From the NCBI GenBank assembly GCA_021166775.1, contig JAJPEQ010000004.1, forward strand, positions 62,001 to 126,000: DNA of 64,000 nucleotides, written 5' to 3'. Shown here piece by piece: positions 56,331 to 64,000 of the stretch. The notes beneath the pieces are model-generated. The model was given only the letters and a program-made list of their open reading frames with translations. It ran no database searches and was not told where the DNA came from. The position numbers were made by a program, and so were the translations under genes. The DNA is from Comamonas sp. (GTDB lineage: Bacteria > Pseudomonadota > Gammaproteobacteria > Burkholderiales > Burkholderiaceae_C). The stretch's first letter is position 1. Every line of letters starts with the position of its first letter.

Positions 56331-58498
56331 TGGTATTCAAAGGTCTTGATGCCGGCCGCGATCAGATCGGGCGCGATCCCGAGCGCCCATGCGCCGGCGA
56401 TCGCGGCGAGCAGCGCGGATGTGTCGGGCGCCGGTCCACGTGCGAGCTGCAGGGCGGCAAGCGTGCCCAGCACGCGCTCCTTGGCGCCCGTGGCGAGGCA
56501 GATCTCGCCCGCGCGCGCGTACACCGCCCGCCCGTTGTCCGTGGCGCGGTGGCGTGCCAGTGCGGCGTTGTCGGCCGAGAGCGCGTACAGCAGCACCTCG
56601 CCATCGCAGAGCTCGGCCAGCTGCGCCACAGCCTCGATGTCGGCATTGAGCACGCCCGCGCCGTCGTTTAGCACCACGTCGATCTGCGTGCGCAGCACGC
56701 GCGGCATCTGCTCGGGGCCGCGCACGTCGTGGTCCGCCAGCTCTTGCCAGCCATCCATGTCGGTCACGATGCCGACCAGGCAGCGGTCGTACGCTAGGCC
56801 TTCGTCGAGGATGGAGCGCGCGCTGCTCTGGATCACCGCCGCTTCGGCCAGGCGGTTGGTCAGCAGGCGGTGCGCGCCGGCCCAGTGGGCGGTGTTGCTG
56901 GTTTGCGTGCGCCGTCCGGCGATGAACATGCCCTCGCTGCTCGCGATGCCGGTGAGCTTGCCCGAGAGCTGCAGCAGCCAGCCCACGAGCCGCGCGATGA
57001 AGGCATTGGCGCGTGTGCCGGCCACGCCCACGATGGGGATGCGCCCGGCGTGGCTGCCTTTTTCGCCGCTGCCTGGGAACAGGTGCTCGACGATCGCCTG
57101 CCCCACCGGGCGCGGCGCGCCGCTGGAGGGCTTGAGGTGCATCAGCAGACTCGGGCCGGCGTTCACTTCCACGATGGCGCCGCCCTGTTCCTTCATCGGG
57201 CGGCTGGCGTCCCTGAGCACCATGTCCATGCCCGCGATGTCCAGACCCACGACGCGCGCCGCCAGCTCGGCGTGATAGACCACGTCCGGGTGCAAGTCAT
57301 CGGTGCAGTCGATGGCCATGTTGCCGTTGCGCTGCAGCAGCACCTTGCGGCCGACCGCCACCACTGTGTCGGCCGTCACTTCCTGGCGCGCCAGCTCCAG
57401 CTGGATGTTGGGCAGCTGCAGATCCAGCAGTTCCAGCGGAAATTCTTCCTCAACGCCGCGGCGCGGGTCGCGGTTGAGCTCCTGCACCAGCTGCGCGAGC
57501 GTGCGCTGGCCGTCGCCCACGACGAAGACCTGCTCGCCGCGGCAGGCCGCCACCACCTTGCCTCCGACCACGAGCACGCGGTGCTCGGTGCCTTCGATGA
57601 AGCGCTCGACGATGACTTGCGAGCCTTCCTTCTCCGCCAGCGGGAAGGCGGCGCGGATGTTTTTTTCCCTGTGCAGCTCCAGCGTCACGCCGCGCGCGTG
57701 GTTGCCGTCGCTGGGCTTGACCGTGACGGGCAGACCGATGTCCTGCGCCGCTTCCCAGGCTTCGTCGGCGCTCGCGACGATGATGCCTTCGGGCACAGGG
57801 ACCCCGGCGGCCGCGAGCAGGCGCTTGGTCAGATCTTTGTCCTGCGCGATGCCCTCGGCAATGGCGCTGGTCTGATCGGTCTCGGCCGTCCAGATGCGCC
57901 GCTGCGCCGCACCGTAGCCCAGCTGCACCAGGTTGCCGTCGTTCAGGCGCACGTGGGGGATGTGGCGCTCGAGCGCGGCGTCGACGATGCAGGCTGTGCT
58001 CGGCCCCAGGTAGTTGTCGTCTATCGTGGTCTTGATGGCCTGGATCGCGCTCTTGAGGTCGAATGATTCGTCGTTGATCGCGGCCATGATGAGCGCGTGA
58101 CCCTGCGCCAGGGCCGTGCGCGCCACTGCTTCCTCGGGGCAGCGAAACACCATGCGGTAGGTGCCGCGCGTCGAGGTCTCGCGCGTCTGCCCGAACTTGG
58201 CCGGCATGCCCGAGAGATTGAGCAGCTCGATGACGATGTGCTCGAGCACGTGACCCATCCAGGTGCCCTCGTGCAGCCGTTCGATGAAGCCGCCGCGCTC
58301 GCCTACGCCGCAGTGGTGCTCGACCAGATCGGGCAGCCAGGCGGTCAGGCGCTCGTTGAAGCCGGGCACCTTGTTGGAGGGGTATTGCTCCAGCGCTCCG
58401 AGCGCCAGCCAGACTTCCAGCGCCGGGCGGTAGGTCCAGATGCTTGGCCCTCGCAGGTAGGTGGCGCGCAGCAGTTGGATGTCTTCAAAGCGTGGCAT
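56324..58498 (-). CDS. cphA': cyanophycin synthetase-like protein (CphA' / CphA2 type) with a degenerate Mur-ligase ATP loop
   Basis: A 724-residue paralogue of cphA. The N-terminal FEDIQLLRATYLRGPSIWTY and the ATP-grasp domain (QDKDLTKRLLAAAGVPVP, VTVKPSDGNHARGVTLE, GAIVEVNAGPSLLMH) are intact. In the Mur-ligase part the loop reads GVAGTRANAF (about 490) instead of GTNGKTT, so ATP binding there should be lost, as in CphA2-type enzymes. A role in re-polymerising Asp-Arg units or assisting CphA1 is inferred. The start MPRFEDIQ at 58498 was preferred to one five codons upstream. Confidence 0.88.
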   Translation of the reverse strand: MPRFEDIQLLRATYLRGPSIWTYRPALEVWLALGALEQYPSNKVPGFNERLTAWLPDLVEHHCGVGERGGFIERLHEGTWMGHVLEHIVIELLNLSGMPAKFGQTRETSTRGTYRMVFRCPEEAVARTALAQGHALIMAAINDESFDLKSAIQAIKTTIDDNYLGPSTACIVDAALERHIPHVRLNDGNLVQLGYGAAQRRIWTAETDQTSAIAEGIAQDKDLTKRLLAAAGVPVPEGIIVASADEAWEAAQDIGLPVTVKPSDGNHARGVTLELHREKNIRAAFPLAEKEGSQVIVERFIEGTEHRVLVVGGKVVAACRGEQVFVVGDGQRTLAQLVQELNRDPRRGVEEEFPLELLDLQLPNIQLELARQEVTADTVVAVGRKVLLQRNGNMAIDCTDDLHPDVVYHAELAARVVGLDIAGMDMVLRDASRPMKEQGGAIVEVNAGPSLLMHLKPSSGAPRPVGQAIVEHLFPGSGEKGSHAGRIPIVGVAGTRANAFIARLVGWLLQLSGKLTGIASSEGMFIAGRRTQTSNTAHWAGAHRLLTNRLAEAAVIQSSARSILDEGLAYDRCLVGIVTDMDGWQELADHDVRGPEQMPRVLRTQIDVVLNDGAGVLNADIEAVAQLAELCDGEVLLYALSADNAALARHRATDNGRAVYARAGEICLATGAKERVLGTLAALQLARGPAPDTSALLAAIAGAWALGIAPDLIAAGIKTFEYHD

Positions 58499-58637
58499 GG
58501 CTCGTATGGTCAAGTTTCAAGAAATGTGCGCCGGGGCGCGGATGCGAATGATGCCGCAAGCCGCTGTCAGCCACTTGCATGCCATTTGCGTTACTGTGCG
58601 TTGTACGTCGTGCGTGTGCCCCGGCCTTCATCCGGGT

Positions 58638-58659
58638 AGCCGCCTCCCATGAGGCGGCT
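58638..58659 (+). promoter_or_regulatory. perfect 9-bp hairpin in the divergent cyanophycin gap
   Basis: AGCCGCCTC (58638-58646) faces GAGGCGGCT (58651-58659) across CCAT, in the 193-bp region between the divergent cphA' and ABC exporter genes and 32 bp before the exporter ATG. It could be a leader hairpin or an operator. No ArgR-like box was recognised in this gap. Confidence 0.45.
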
Positions 58660-58691
58660 GCGGCGCGCACGCGGTGTCCAGACAACGAACA

Positions 58692-60956
58692 ATGCAACAT
58701 CACGATCAAAAGGGTGGCCCGGACGCCCTGACGCAACCTATGAATCATGGCTGGCAGGACGTGCTGGCACCCAGTGAAAACGTACGGGCCGCTTTCGAGG
58801 TTGACCTTGACGCCGATCTGCGCTTCGCGCCGGGCTCCCTGGCGCTGACCGACACCCGCCTGCTGGCGCGCGACGGGCAGGGCCGATGGCTGCAGTGGCC
58901 GCTCGCCAAGGACCTCACCCTGCAGGAGTTTGACGCCGCGGGCGTGGGCACGCTGGAACTGCACGGTGCCCGGGGGCGGCTGGCGCTTTGGCGCTTCACG
59001 CTCTCGCATCATTCGAAGGCGTTGGAGTTTCAGCACCATTTCACGCGCAGCATCGAGCATCTGGGCGAGCCCCATGCCGAGGCGCCCTCCGCCGAGGAGG
59101 AGGGCCGTTGTCCCCATTGCCACACGCCCCTGCCCGAGGGCAGCGACGAATGCCCCGTCTGCGGCGCGCGCGAAGAGGAGCCCGCCGCCTCCACCTGGGT
59201 GCTGTTGCGGCTGTGGCGCTTTGCCAGGCCGTACCGCAAGCAGCTGCTGCTGGGCTTCGTGCTCACGCTGTTGTCCACCGCGGCCACGCTGGTGCCGCCC
59301 TATCTGACGATTCCGTTGATGGACGACGTGCTGATCCCGTTTCAGGACGGCAAGCACATTCCGGCCTCGCTCGTCGCGCTGTATCTGAGCGGGCTGCTCG
59401 CGTCCGCGCTGCTGGCCTGGGGCCTGGGCTGGGCCCGCACCTGGGTGCTGGCGCTGGTCTCCGAGCGCATCGGCGCCGATCTGCGCACCGCCACCTACGA
59501 GCACCTGCTGCGCCTGTCGCTCGATTACTTCGGCAGCAAGCGCACGGGTGACTTGATGGCGCGCATCGGCTCGGAAACCGATCGCATCAACGTCTTTCTC
59601 TCGCTGCACGCGCTCGATTTCGCCACCGACGTGCTGATGATGGTGATGACGGCCGTCATCCTGGTGTCGATCAGCCCCTGGCTCGCGCTCGTCACGCTGG
59701 TGCCGCTGCCCTTCATCGCCTGGATGATCCACGGCGTGCGCGACCGCCTGCGCACCGGCTTCGAGAAGATGGACCGCATCTGGAGCGAGGTGACCAACGT
59801 GCTGGCCGACACGATTCCCGGCATCCGCGTGGTCAAGGCCTTTGCCCAGGAATCGCGCGAGGCCGAGCGCTTTCGCCTGGCCAACCAGCGCAACCTGCAG
59901 GCCAACGACCGGCTGAACAAGACCTGGAGCCTGTTTTCGCCCACCGTCACGCTGATGACCGAAATCGGCCTGCTCGTGGTCTGGGCCTTCGGCATCTGGC
60001 TGGTGGCGCACGAGCAGATCACGGTGGGCGTGCTTACCGCCTTCATCGCCTACATCGGGCGCTTTTACACGCGGCTCGATTCCATGAGCCGCATCGTCTC
60101 GGTCACGCAGAAGGCCGCCGCCGGTGCCAAGCGCATCTTCGACATCCTGGACCACGTGAGCAACGTGCCCGACCCGGTCAACCCGGTGCGCCTGCCCCGG
60201 GTGGAGGGGGCGATCGCGCTGCGGGACGTGGTGTTTCGCTACGGCAGCCGCACGGTGATCAAAAACCTGTCGCTCACCATCCGCCCGGGCGAGATGATCG
60301 GACTCGTGGGTCACAGCGGCTCGGGCAAGAGCACGCTGGTGAACCTCATCAGCCGCTTCTACGACGTGGCCGACGGCTCGATCAGCGTCGATGGTGTCGA
60401 CATCCGGCGCATGGCAGTCAGCGACTGGCGCCGCCACATCGGCCTGGTGCTGCAGGAGCCCTTCCTGTTCTTCGGCACCGTGGCCGAGAACATCGCCTAC
60501 GGCAAGCCCGATGCCACGCGTGAAGAAATCATCGCCGCCGCGCGCGCCGCCCACGCGCACGACTTCATCCTGCGCCTGCCGCTGGGCTACGACTCACTCG
60601 TGGGCGAGCGCGGCCAGGGCCTGTCGGGCGGTGAGCGCCAGCGCATCAGCATCGCGCGCGCGCTCTTGATCGATCCGCGCGTGCTGATTCTGGACGAGGC
60701 GACCTCGGCCGTCGACACCGAGACCGAGAAAGAAATCCAGAAGGCGCTCGACAACCTGGTGCAGGGGCGCACGACCATCGCCATCGCCCACCGCCTGTCC
60801 ACGCTGCGCAAGGCCGATCGTCTGGTGGTGATGGATCGCGGCGAAATCGTCGAGGTTGGCCCGCACGATGAACTCATGGCGCGCGAAGGCGCCTACTGGC
60901 GCCTGTACCAGGCACAGGTGCGCCGCGCGGCCGAAGAAGAGGAGGTGGTCGCATGA
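58692..60956 (+). CDS. cyanophycin-associated ABC exporter with N-terminal zinc ribbon
   Basis: A 754-residue half-transporter. Residues 1-130 form a beta-rich domain like that of its small partner gene. A zinc ribbon follows (C140, C143, C154, C157). Six helices span about 175-460. The ATPase domain has Walker A GHSGSGKST, signature LSGGERQR and Walker B VLILDEA. The fold is that of MsbA-like exporters. The N-terminal extension is unusual for such proteins. Genes of this kind are found with cphA and a DUF1854 gene, as here. The cargo is unknown. GTG 58674 is an alternative start. Confidence 0.85.
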   Translation: MQHHDQKGGPDALTQPMNHGWQDVLAPSENVRAAFEVDLDADLRFAPGSLALTDTRLLARDGQGRWLQWPLAKDLTLQEFDAAGVGTLELHGARGRLALWRFTLSHHSKALEFQHHFTRSIEHLGEPHAEAPSAEEEGRCPHCHTPLPEGSDECPVCGAREEEPAASTWVLLRLWRFARPYRKQLLLGFVLTLLSTAATLVPPYLTIPLMDDVLIPFQDGKHIPASLVALYLSGLLASALLAWGLGWARTWVLALVSERIGADLRTATYEHLLRLSLDYFGSKRTGDLMARIGSETDRINVFLSLHALDFATDVLMMVMTAVILVSISPWLALVTLVPLPFIAWMIHGVRDRLRTGFEKMDRIWSEVTNVLADTIPGIRVVKAFAQESREAERFRLANQRNLQANDRLNKTWSLFSPTVTLMTEIGLLVVWAFGIWLVAHEQITVGVLTAFIAYIGRFYTRLDSMSRIVSVTQKAAAGAKRIFDILDHVSNVPDPVNPVRLPRVEGAIALRDVVFRYGSRTVIKNLSLTIRPGEMIGLVGHSGSGKSTLVNLISRFYDVADGSISVDGVDIRRMAVSDWRRHIGLVLQEPFLFFGTVAENIAYGKPDATREEIIAAARAAHAHDFILRLPLGYDSLVGERGQGLSGGERQRISIARALLIDPRVLILDEATSAVDTETEKEIQKALDNLVQGRTTIAIAHRLSTLRKADRLVVMDRGEIVEVGPHDELMAREGAYWRLYQAQVRRAAEEEEVVA

Positions 60957-61423
60957 GCCGTCTGTATGAACTCAGGCGCAACGCCCATGGGCGCCTCGTG
61001 CTGCACATGGCCGACGGCAGCGAGCACGTGGGCGTCACGCCCGTGCGGGCGTTTCCGATCGCCGCGCCCGACGAGGGGCTGTCGCTTGTCGGGCCCGAGG
61101 GCAACGAGCTGATCTGGATAGCGCGGCTGGCTGAGCTTGCGCCCGAGGTGCGCGCGCTGATCGAGGAAGACCTGCGCGTGCGCGAGTTCCTGCCCGCGAT
61201 CACGCGCATCGTCTCGGTGTCGAGCTTTTCCACGCCCAGCACCTGGCAGGTTCAGACCGATCGCGGCGCCGCCACGCTGGTGCTCAAGGGCGAGGAAGAC
61301 ATCCGGCGCCTGGCTCCGCGCACGCATCTGCGCATCAGTGCGAGCGATGGCGTTCAGTTCCAGATCGCCGACCTCACCCAGCTGGACAAGGGCTCACGCA
61401 AACTTCTTGAGCGGTTTTTATAG
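60953..61423 (+). CDS. DUF1854 family protein, cyanophycin-associated
   Basis: A 156-residue soluble protein with no membrane helix. The core reads HVGVTPVRAFPIAAPDEGLSLVGPEGNELIWIARL, then LRVREFLPAITRIVSVSSFSTPSTW, which I recognise as DUF1854. Start ATG overlaps the exporter stop as ATGA, so the two are made together, probably as partners. The exporter's N-terminus seems related in style. No function is established. Its TAG stop is part of a palindromic repeat. Confidence 0.85.
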   Translation: MSRLYELRRNAHGRLVLHMADGSEHVGVTPVRAFPIAAPDEGLSLVGPEGNELIWIARLAELAPEVRALIEEDLRVREFLPAITRIVSVSSFSTPSTWQVQTDRGAATLVLKGEEDIRRLAPRTHLRISASDGVQFQIADLTQLDKGSRKLLERFL

Positions 61424-61463
61424 CTGCAAGCGCAGTACAGGTATTTGTTTTAGGCTGTTTTTA
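61415..61463 (+). repeat. palindromic repeat after the DUF1854 gene
   Basis: TTTTTATAGCTG, then AAGCGC and a degenerate second arm, ending TTTTAGGCTGTTTTTAT. The stop codon of the DUF1854 gene (61421-61423) lies inside it. The T-rich end may also help termination. Related to the copies at 28814, 33092 and 56281. Confidence 0.5.
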
Positions 61464-61503
61464 TCCCGAACCGTGACGGCGACCGCGGATCGGGTGGCCA
61501 GCT

Positions 61504-61518
61504 ATTTTGTAACAAAAT
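61504..61518. promoter_or_regulatory. 15-bp AT-rich perfect palindrome
   Basis: ATTTTGTAACAAAAT, symmetric about A61511, stands out in a GC-rich genome. It lies 100 bp upstream of the small gene at 61618, in the 194-bp gap after the DUF1854 gene. It may be an operator for a dimeric regulator; the regulator is unknown. Confidence 0.4.
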
Positions 61519-61617
61519 CTGAAAAAACCTTCATTTGCCCTCTTGTTTGCCGTAATGCAGGTACGACGTAGTGCTAGCTGTATCTGCTGGTCGCTGCCGC
61601 CATCGAGGAGCACCGCC

Positions 61618-62076
61618 ATGCCACTGTCACCTGTAGAACGAACCGCCGCGCAGTGGTCGCAGTCGCGTCCGCAAAGCGACCTGTATTCCACGGGCGCCTC
61701 TGGGGCCGTGCCCGTGCGACCGATCAACCCGGCCAATCCGGTTGAATCCACCAACGAGCTGGGCGCGGGCGCGATCGTGCGCCTGTCCGAGAAAACCGGC
61801 CTGCCCGATCCCATCCAGCGCGACTGGACGCTGGCCGAGCCGCAGAAGGAAAAGCCCCAGGAGGTCGAGCCGCCGCCGCGTGATCCGCCCCTGTACCAGC
61901 AGCTCATTGACATCGTGCAGTCCATGTGGCGTGCCAGCGGCCAGGCGGTGCAGCTGGCGGAGGACATGAACCAGACCACGCTGGATGCGCGCCTGAATCA
62001 GCAGGTGCCGCCGCCTGCGCCCGACAAGCCGCTCACCTACGCCGACCCGTCCATCAAGCGTACCGGGGGTCTTTGA
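61618..62076 (+). CDS. unknown proline-rich small protein
   Basis: A 152-residue soluble protein. The ATG at 61618 is preceded by a GAGGAG site. The middle is rich in Pro, Glu and Lys (EPQKEKPQEVEPPPRDPP), followed by a predicted helix (LYQQLIDIVQSMWRASGQAVQLAEDM) and an extended proline-rich tail. No signal peptide or known domain was recognised. It is a stand-alone gene with an AT-rich upstream region and a strong terminator downstream. The low complexity makes distant homology hard to judge by eye. Confidence 0.65.
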   Translation: MPLSPVERTAAQWSQSRPQSDLYSTGASGAVPVRPINPANPVESTNELGAGAIVRLSEKTGLPDPIQRDWTLAEPQKEKPQEVEPPPRDPPLYQQLIDIVQSMWRASGQAVQLAEDMNQTTLDARLNQQVPPPAPDKPLTYADPSIKRTGGL

Positions 62077-62143
62077 GCCTCGGGTTGGCGCGCCGGGCAA
62101 CTGTGCGCCTGCCTGGTGGGGAGCGTCTGCAGAGCCCGGATTC

Positions 62144-62171
62144 AAAGGGTAGCCTCACGCTACCCTTTTTT
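62144..62171 (+). terminator. intrinsic terminator, probably bidirectional
   Basis: AAAGGGTAGC (62144-62153) pairs with GCTACCCTTT (62159-62168) across CTCAC and is followed by further T residues. On the minus strand the AAA arm gives TTT, so it can also end the convergent 5'-nucleotidase gene, whose stop codon lies in the stem. Confidence 0.85.
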
Positions 62172-63080
62172 GTGGCCGGCGGCGTTGGCCACGCCATTGC
62201 TCACGTGGCCGGCGGGCACATGCTGTGCGGCGCTCGCCACGTGGCTGCGCTGATCGTCGAAGAAAAAGTCGGGCTCGAATTCACGCAGGAACGGCCCCTT
62301 TTCCAGCCCGCCCAGGAACATCGCCTCATCGACCGTGATGCCCCAGTCGAGCAGGGTGCGCACCGCCCGTTCGTGCGCCGGGGCGCTGCGCGCGGTCACC
62401 AGGGCCGTGCGGATGCGCATGGTCTGTGACGCGGCCGCCTGGCGCTGCAGGTGGTTGAGTGCGGCCAGCAGGGGCTTGAACGGCCCCTCGGCCAGGGGCG
62501 TGTCCGCGAGCCGCGCCTCGTGCTGCACGAAGGCGGGCAGACCCTCTTCCTGGTAGACGCGCTCGGCTTCGTCGGAAAACAGCACCGCGTCGCCGTCGAA
62601 GGCGATGCGCACCTCCTGCGGATAGTGCTGGCTTGCGGGCCTGGACTCGGTGAGCACGCGGGCCGCCGCGTAGCCCATGCTCAGGGCCTGCTGCACGTCC
62701 TGGGCGTTGGCCGAGAGGAACAGGTGTGCGCCCAGGGGACGCAGGTAGGCGAACGGGTCGCGGCCGCGCGTGAACACGCCGCGCTCGATGCGCATGCCCG
62801 CGGCCTGCGCCGAGGCGAACACGCGCAGCCCACTGGCCGGATCGTTGCGCGAGAGCATGACCACCTCCACGCGCTGCGCGGCTTCAGTGTTGAAGGCGAG
62901 CAGCTTGTTGACCAGCGCGAAGGCCACGCCCGGGCCGGGGCTCTGGCGCACGTGCTCCAGCTGGTAGTGCATGTACCCGGCTTCGTCACCGGTCTCGAAC
63001 AGCCGGTTCTCCTCTTCGAAATCGAACAGGGCGCGCGAGGAGATCGCCACCACCAGCTTGCCGTTCAGGGTGTTGGCCAT
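62160..63080 (-). CDS. cytosolic 5'-nucleotidase (cN-I type)
   Basis: A 306-residue protein resembling the NT5C1 family of soluble 5'-nucleotidases. Key stretches are LVVAISSRALFDFEEEN (the catalytic motif region, as ALFD), VVMLSRNDPASGLRVFASA, IERGVFTRGRDPFAYL, LFLSANAQDVQQAL and IAFDGDAVLFSDEAERVY (the DxD-type and acidic motif). It would dephosphorylate nucleoside monophosphates such as AMP. The gene's 3' end is shared with the terminator. Neighbour gspF is 5 bp upstream, in the same direction. Confidence 0.85.
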   Translation of the reverse strand: MANTLNGKLVVAISSRALFDFEEENRLFETGDEAGYMHYQLEHVRQSPGPGVAFALVNKLLAFNTEAAQRVEVVMLSRNDPASGLRVFASAQAAGMRIERGVFTRGRDPFAYLRPLGAHLFLSANAQDVQQALSMGYAAARVLTESRPASQHYPQEVRIAFDGDAVLFSDEAERVYQEEGLPAFVQHEARLADTPLAEGPFKPLLAALNHLQRQAAASQTMRIRTALVTARSAPAHERAVRTLLDWGITVDEAMFLGGLEKGPFLREFEPDFFFDDQRSHVASAAQHVPAGHVSNGVANAAGHKKG

Positions 63081-63085
63081 GGTCT

Positions 63086-64000
63086 CTACTTCACGAACTG
63101 GTTGAGCTCGATGATGGGCTGCAGCACCGCCAGCACGATCAGCATCACGATCAGACCCATGCCGACGATGAGCAGCGGCTCCAGGAGGGTGGCCAGTTGC
63201 AGCGCGCGGCGCTGCACTTCGTTGCCCATCTGCCGCGCGGCGCGCTCCAGCATCGTCGGCAACTGCCCGGTCTGCTCGCCCAGGCGTGCGAACATCGCCA
63301 GCAGCGAGGGGAAGCGCTTGCTGCGCGCCAGGGCCGAGGCCAGCGGCGCGCCTTCACGCACCAGCACCAGCGCATTGAACGCGTCGGCGCGCAGCGCGCG
63401 GTTGGACAGCGTCTCGGCCGCCGCCTGCAGCGCCTTCAGGATGGGCACGCCCGCGCCCGCCAGCATGCCCAGCGTCCCGGCAAAGCGCGCGGCGTTGTAG
63501 CTGCGCGAGAGGCGACCGAGGATGGGCAGGCGCAGCCACCAGCCATCGAAATTTTCACGAAAACCGTCGTTTTTCAGCGCCAATCGTGCGCCAATTACTA
63601 TCAATACGAGAGCAATCAGCACGATCCAGCCGTCGTGCCGGACGAAGTCGCTGATCGCCAGCATCACCACCGTCAGCAGCGGCAGCGCGTGCTTGCTGCC
63701 TGCGAAGACGCTCGCCACCTGGGGCACGACGTAGCCCACGAGAAACAGCACGATGGCGATCGCCACCAGCGTGACGATGGCCGGGTAGAGCGCCGCGCCG
63801 ATGAGTTTGGCGCGCAGTTGCTGGCGCTCTTCCAGGTCATCGGCCAGGCGATTGAGCACTTGCGCGAGACCGCCGCTGGCCTCGCCCGCGCCAATGACGG
63901 CGCAGTAGATGGGGGAGAACTCGCGCGGGAACTGCGCCAGCGCCTGGGCAAAGGGGCTGCCCGCGTTGACCTCGGCGCGCAGCGTCGCCAGCAGGTGGCG
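63086..64000 (-). CDS. gspF: type II secretion inner-membrane protein GspF, C-terminal part
   Basis: 304 residues are in the window and the N-terminus is beyond the right edge. The frame is open to base 64000. The two GspF repeats are visible: FPREFSPIYCAVIGAGEASGGLAQVLNRLADDLEER and the second FPSLLAMFARLGEQTGQLPTML. Three membrane helices fit the family (LIGAALYPAIVTLVAIAIVL, DGWIVLIALVLIVIG, LLIVGMGLIVMLIVLAVLQP). It is a platform protein of the type II secretion system. The gene direction implies that other gsp genes lie to the right. Confidence 0.9.
   Translation of the reverse strand, partial: RHLLATLRAEVNAGSPFAQALAQFPREFSPIYCAVIGAGEASGGLAQVLNRLADDLEERQQLRAKLIGAALYPAIVTLVAIAIVLFLVGYVVPQVASVFAGSKHALPLLTVVMLAISDFVRHDGWIVLIALVLIVIGARLALKNDGFRENFDGWWLRLPILGRLSRSYNAARFAGTLGMLAGAGVPILKALQAAAETLSNRALRADAFNALVLVREGAPLASALARSKRFPSLLAMFARLGEQTGQLPTMLERAARQMGNEVQRRALQLATLLEPLLIVGMGLIVMLIVLAVLQPIIELNQFVK

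Noticed and set aside
58485-60560. 691-codon minus-strand frame opposite the ABC exporter
   Set aside because: No motif and shadow-like composition; the plus strand has intact Walker motifs.
1-64000. CRISPR arrays, insertion sequences, rRNA or tRNA genes
   Set aside because: No regularly spaced repeats, transposase genes with terminal inverted repeats, or rRNA/tRNA signatures were seen in the window.

Overview
The window looks like a chromosomal segment of a GC-rich betaproteobacterium, most likely Burkholderiales/Comamonadaceae; the genus cannot be fixed from sequence alone. The evidence is a classical mraZ-to-lpxC division/wall cluster with murE and murF fused, a betaproteobacterial RNase P RNA, a DksA lacking zinc cysteines, a cphA/cphA' cyanophycin locus, and several copies of a short intergenic palindromic repeat of a kind I associate with Comamonadaceae.

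Layout. 1-617 (-): start of a heme A synthase gene (ctaA), cut by the window edge. 854-10559 (+): a tightly packed nine-gene respiratory operon behind an FNR/DNR-type promoter. It encodes a small membrane peptide, a CuA subunit, a B-family heme-copper subunit I without the active-site tyrosine, ctaB, an SCO/SenC protein, a cytochrome b/2x[4Fe-4S]/MvhD-like fusion, an unknown anchored protein, a second heme-copper subunit I with an altered CuB site, and a cytochrome b/[2Fe-2S]/FAD-NAD reductase fusion. This is the most unusual part of the window. I infer one or two NO reductase-like (or atypical O2 reductase) modules joined to ferredoxin- or NAD(P)H-linked cytochrome b proteins.

10681-12504 (+): Atm1-type ABC exporter. 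12585-18687: TRAP transporter (dctQMP) with thiamine-dependent E1 alpha/beta genes on the minus strand and a divergent LysR regulator. 18850-26848: htpX with a candidate sigma-32 promoter, an amidase, rnpB, cysK, a NUDIX-metallo-beta-lactamase fusion, a DoxX protein, a DUF484 gene, xerC and a small unknown gene. 26897-34487: chemoreceptor, COG0523 metal GTPase, dksA, an unknown STAS-like protein, hslV and hslU. 34635-53201: MraZ-box promoter, then mraZ-rsmH-ftsL-ftsI-murEF-mraY-murD-ftsW-murG-murC-ddl-ftsQ-ftsA-ftsZ-lpxC, mostly coupled by 4-bp ATGA/GTGA overlaps. 53204-61423: creA and the cyanophycin locus (cphA, cphA', ABC exporter, DUF1854). 61618-64000: an unknown gene, a cytosolic 5'-nucleotidase gene and a partial gspF.

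Coding density is high and no gene-free stretch exceeds 300 bases. The longest gaps are 34488-34753 (hairpin plus mra promoter), 29965-30220 (before dksA), 618-853 (divergent ctaA/respiratory promoter) and 28694-28923 (chemoreceptor/COG0523). I saw no tRNA, rRNA, insertion sequence, prophage or CRISPR array. All functional statements come from reading motifs; no database search was run.
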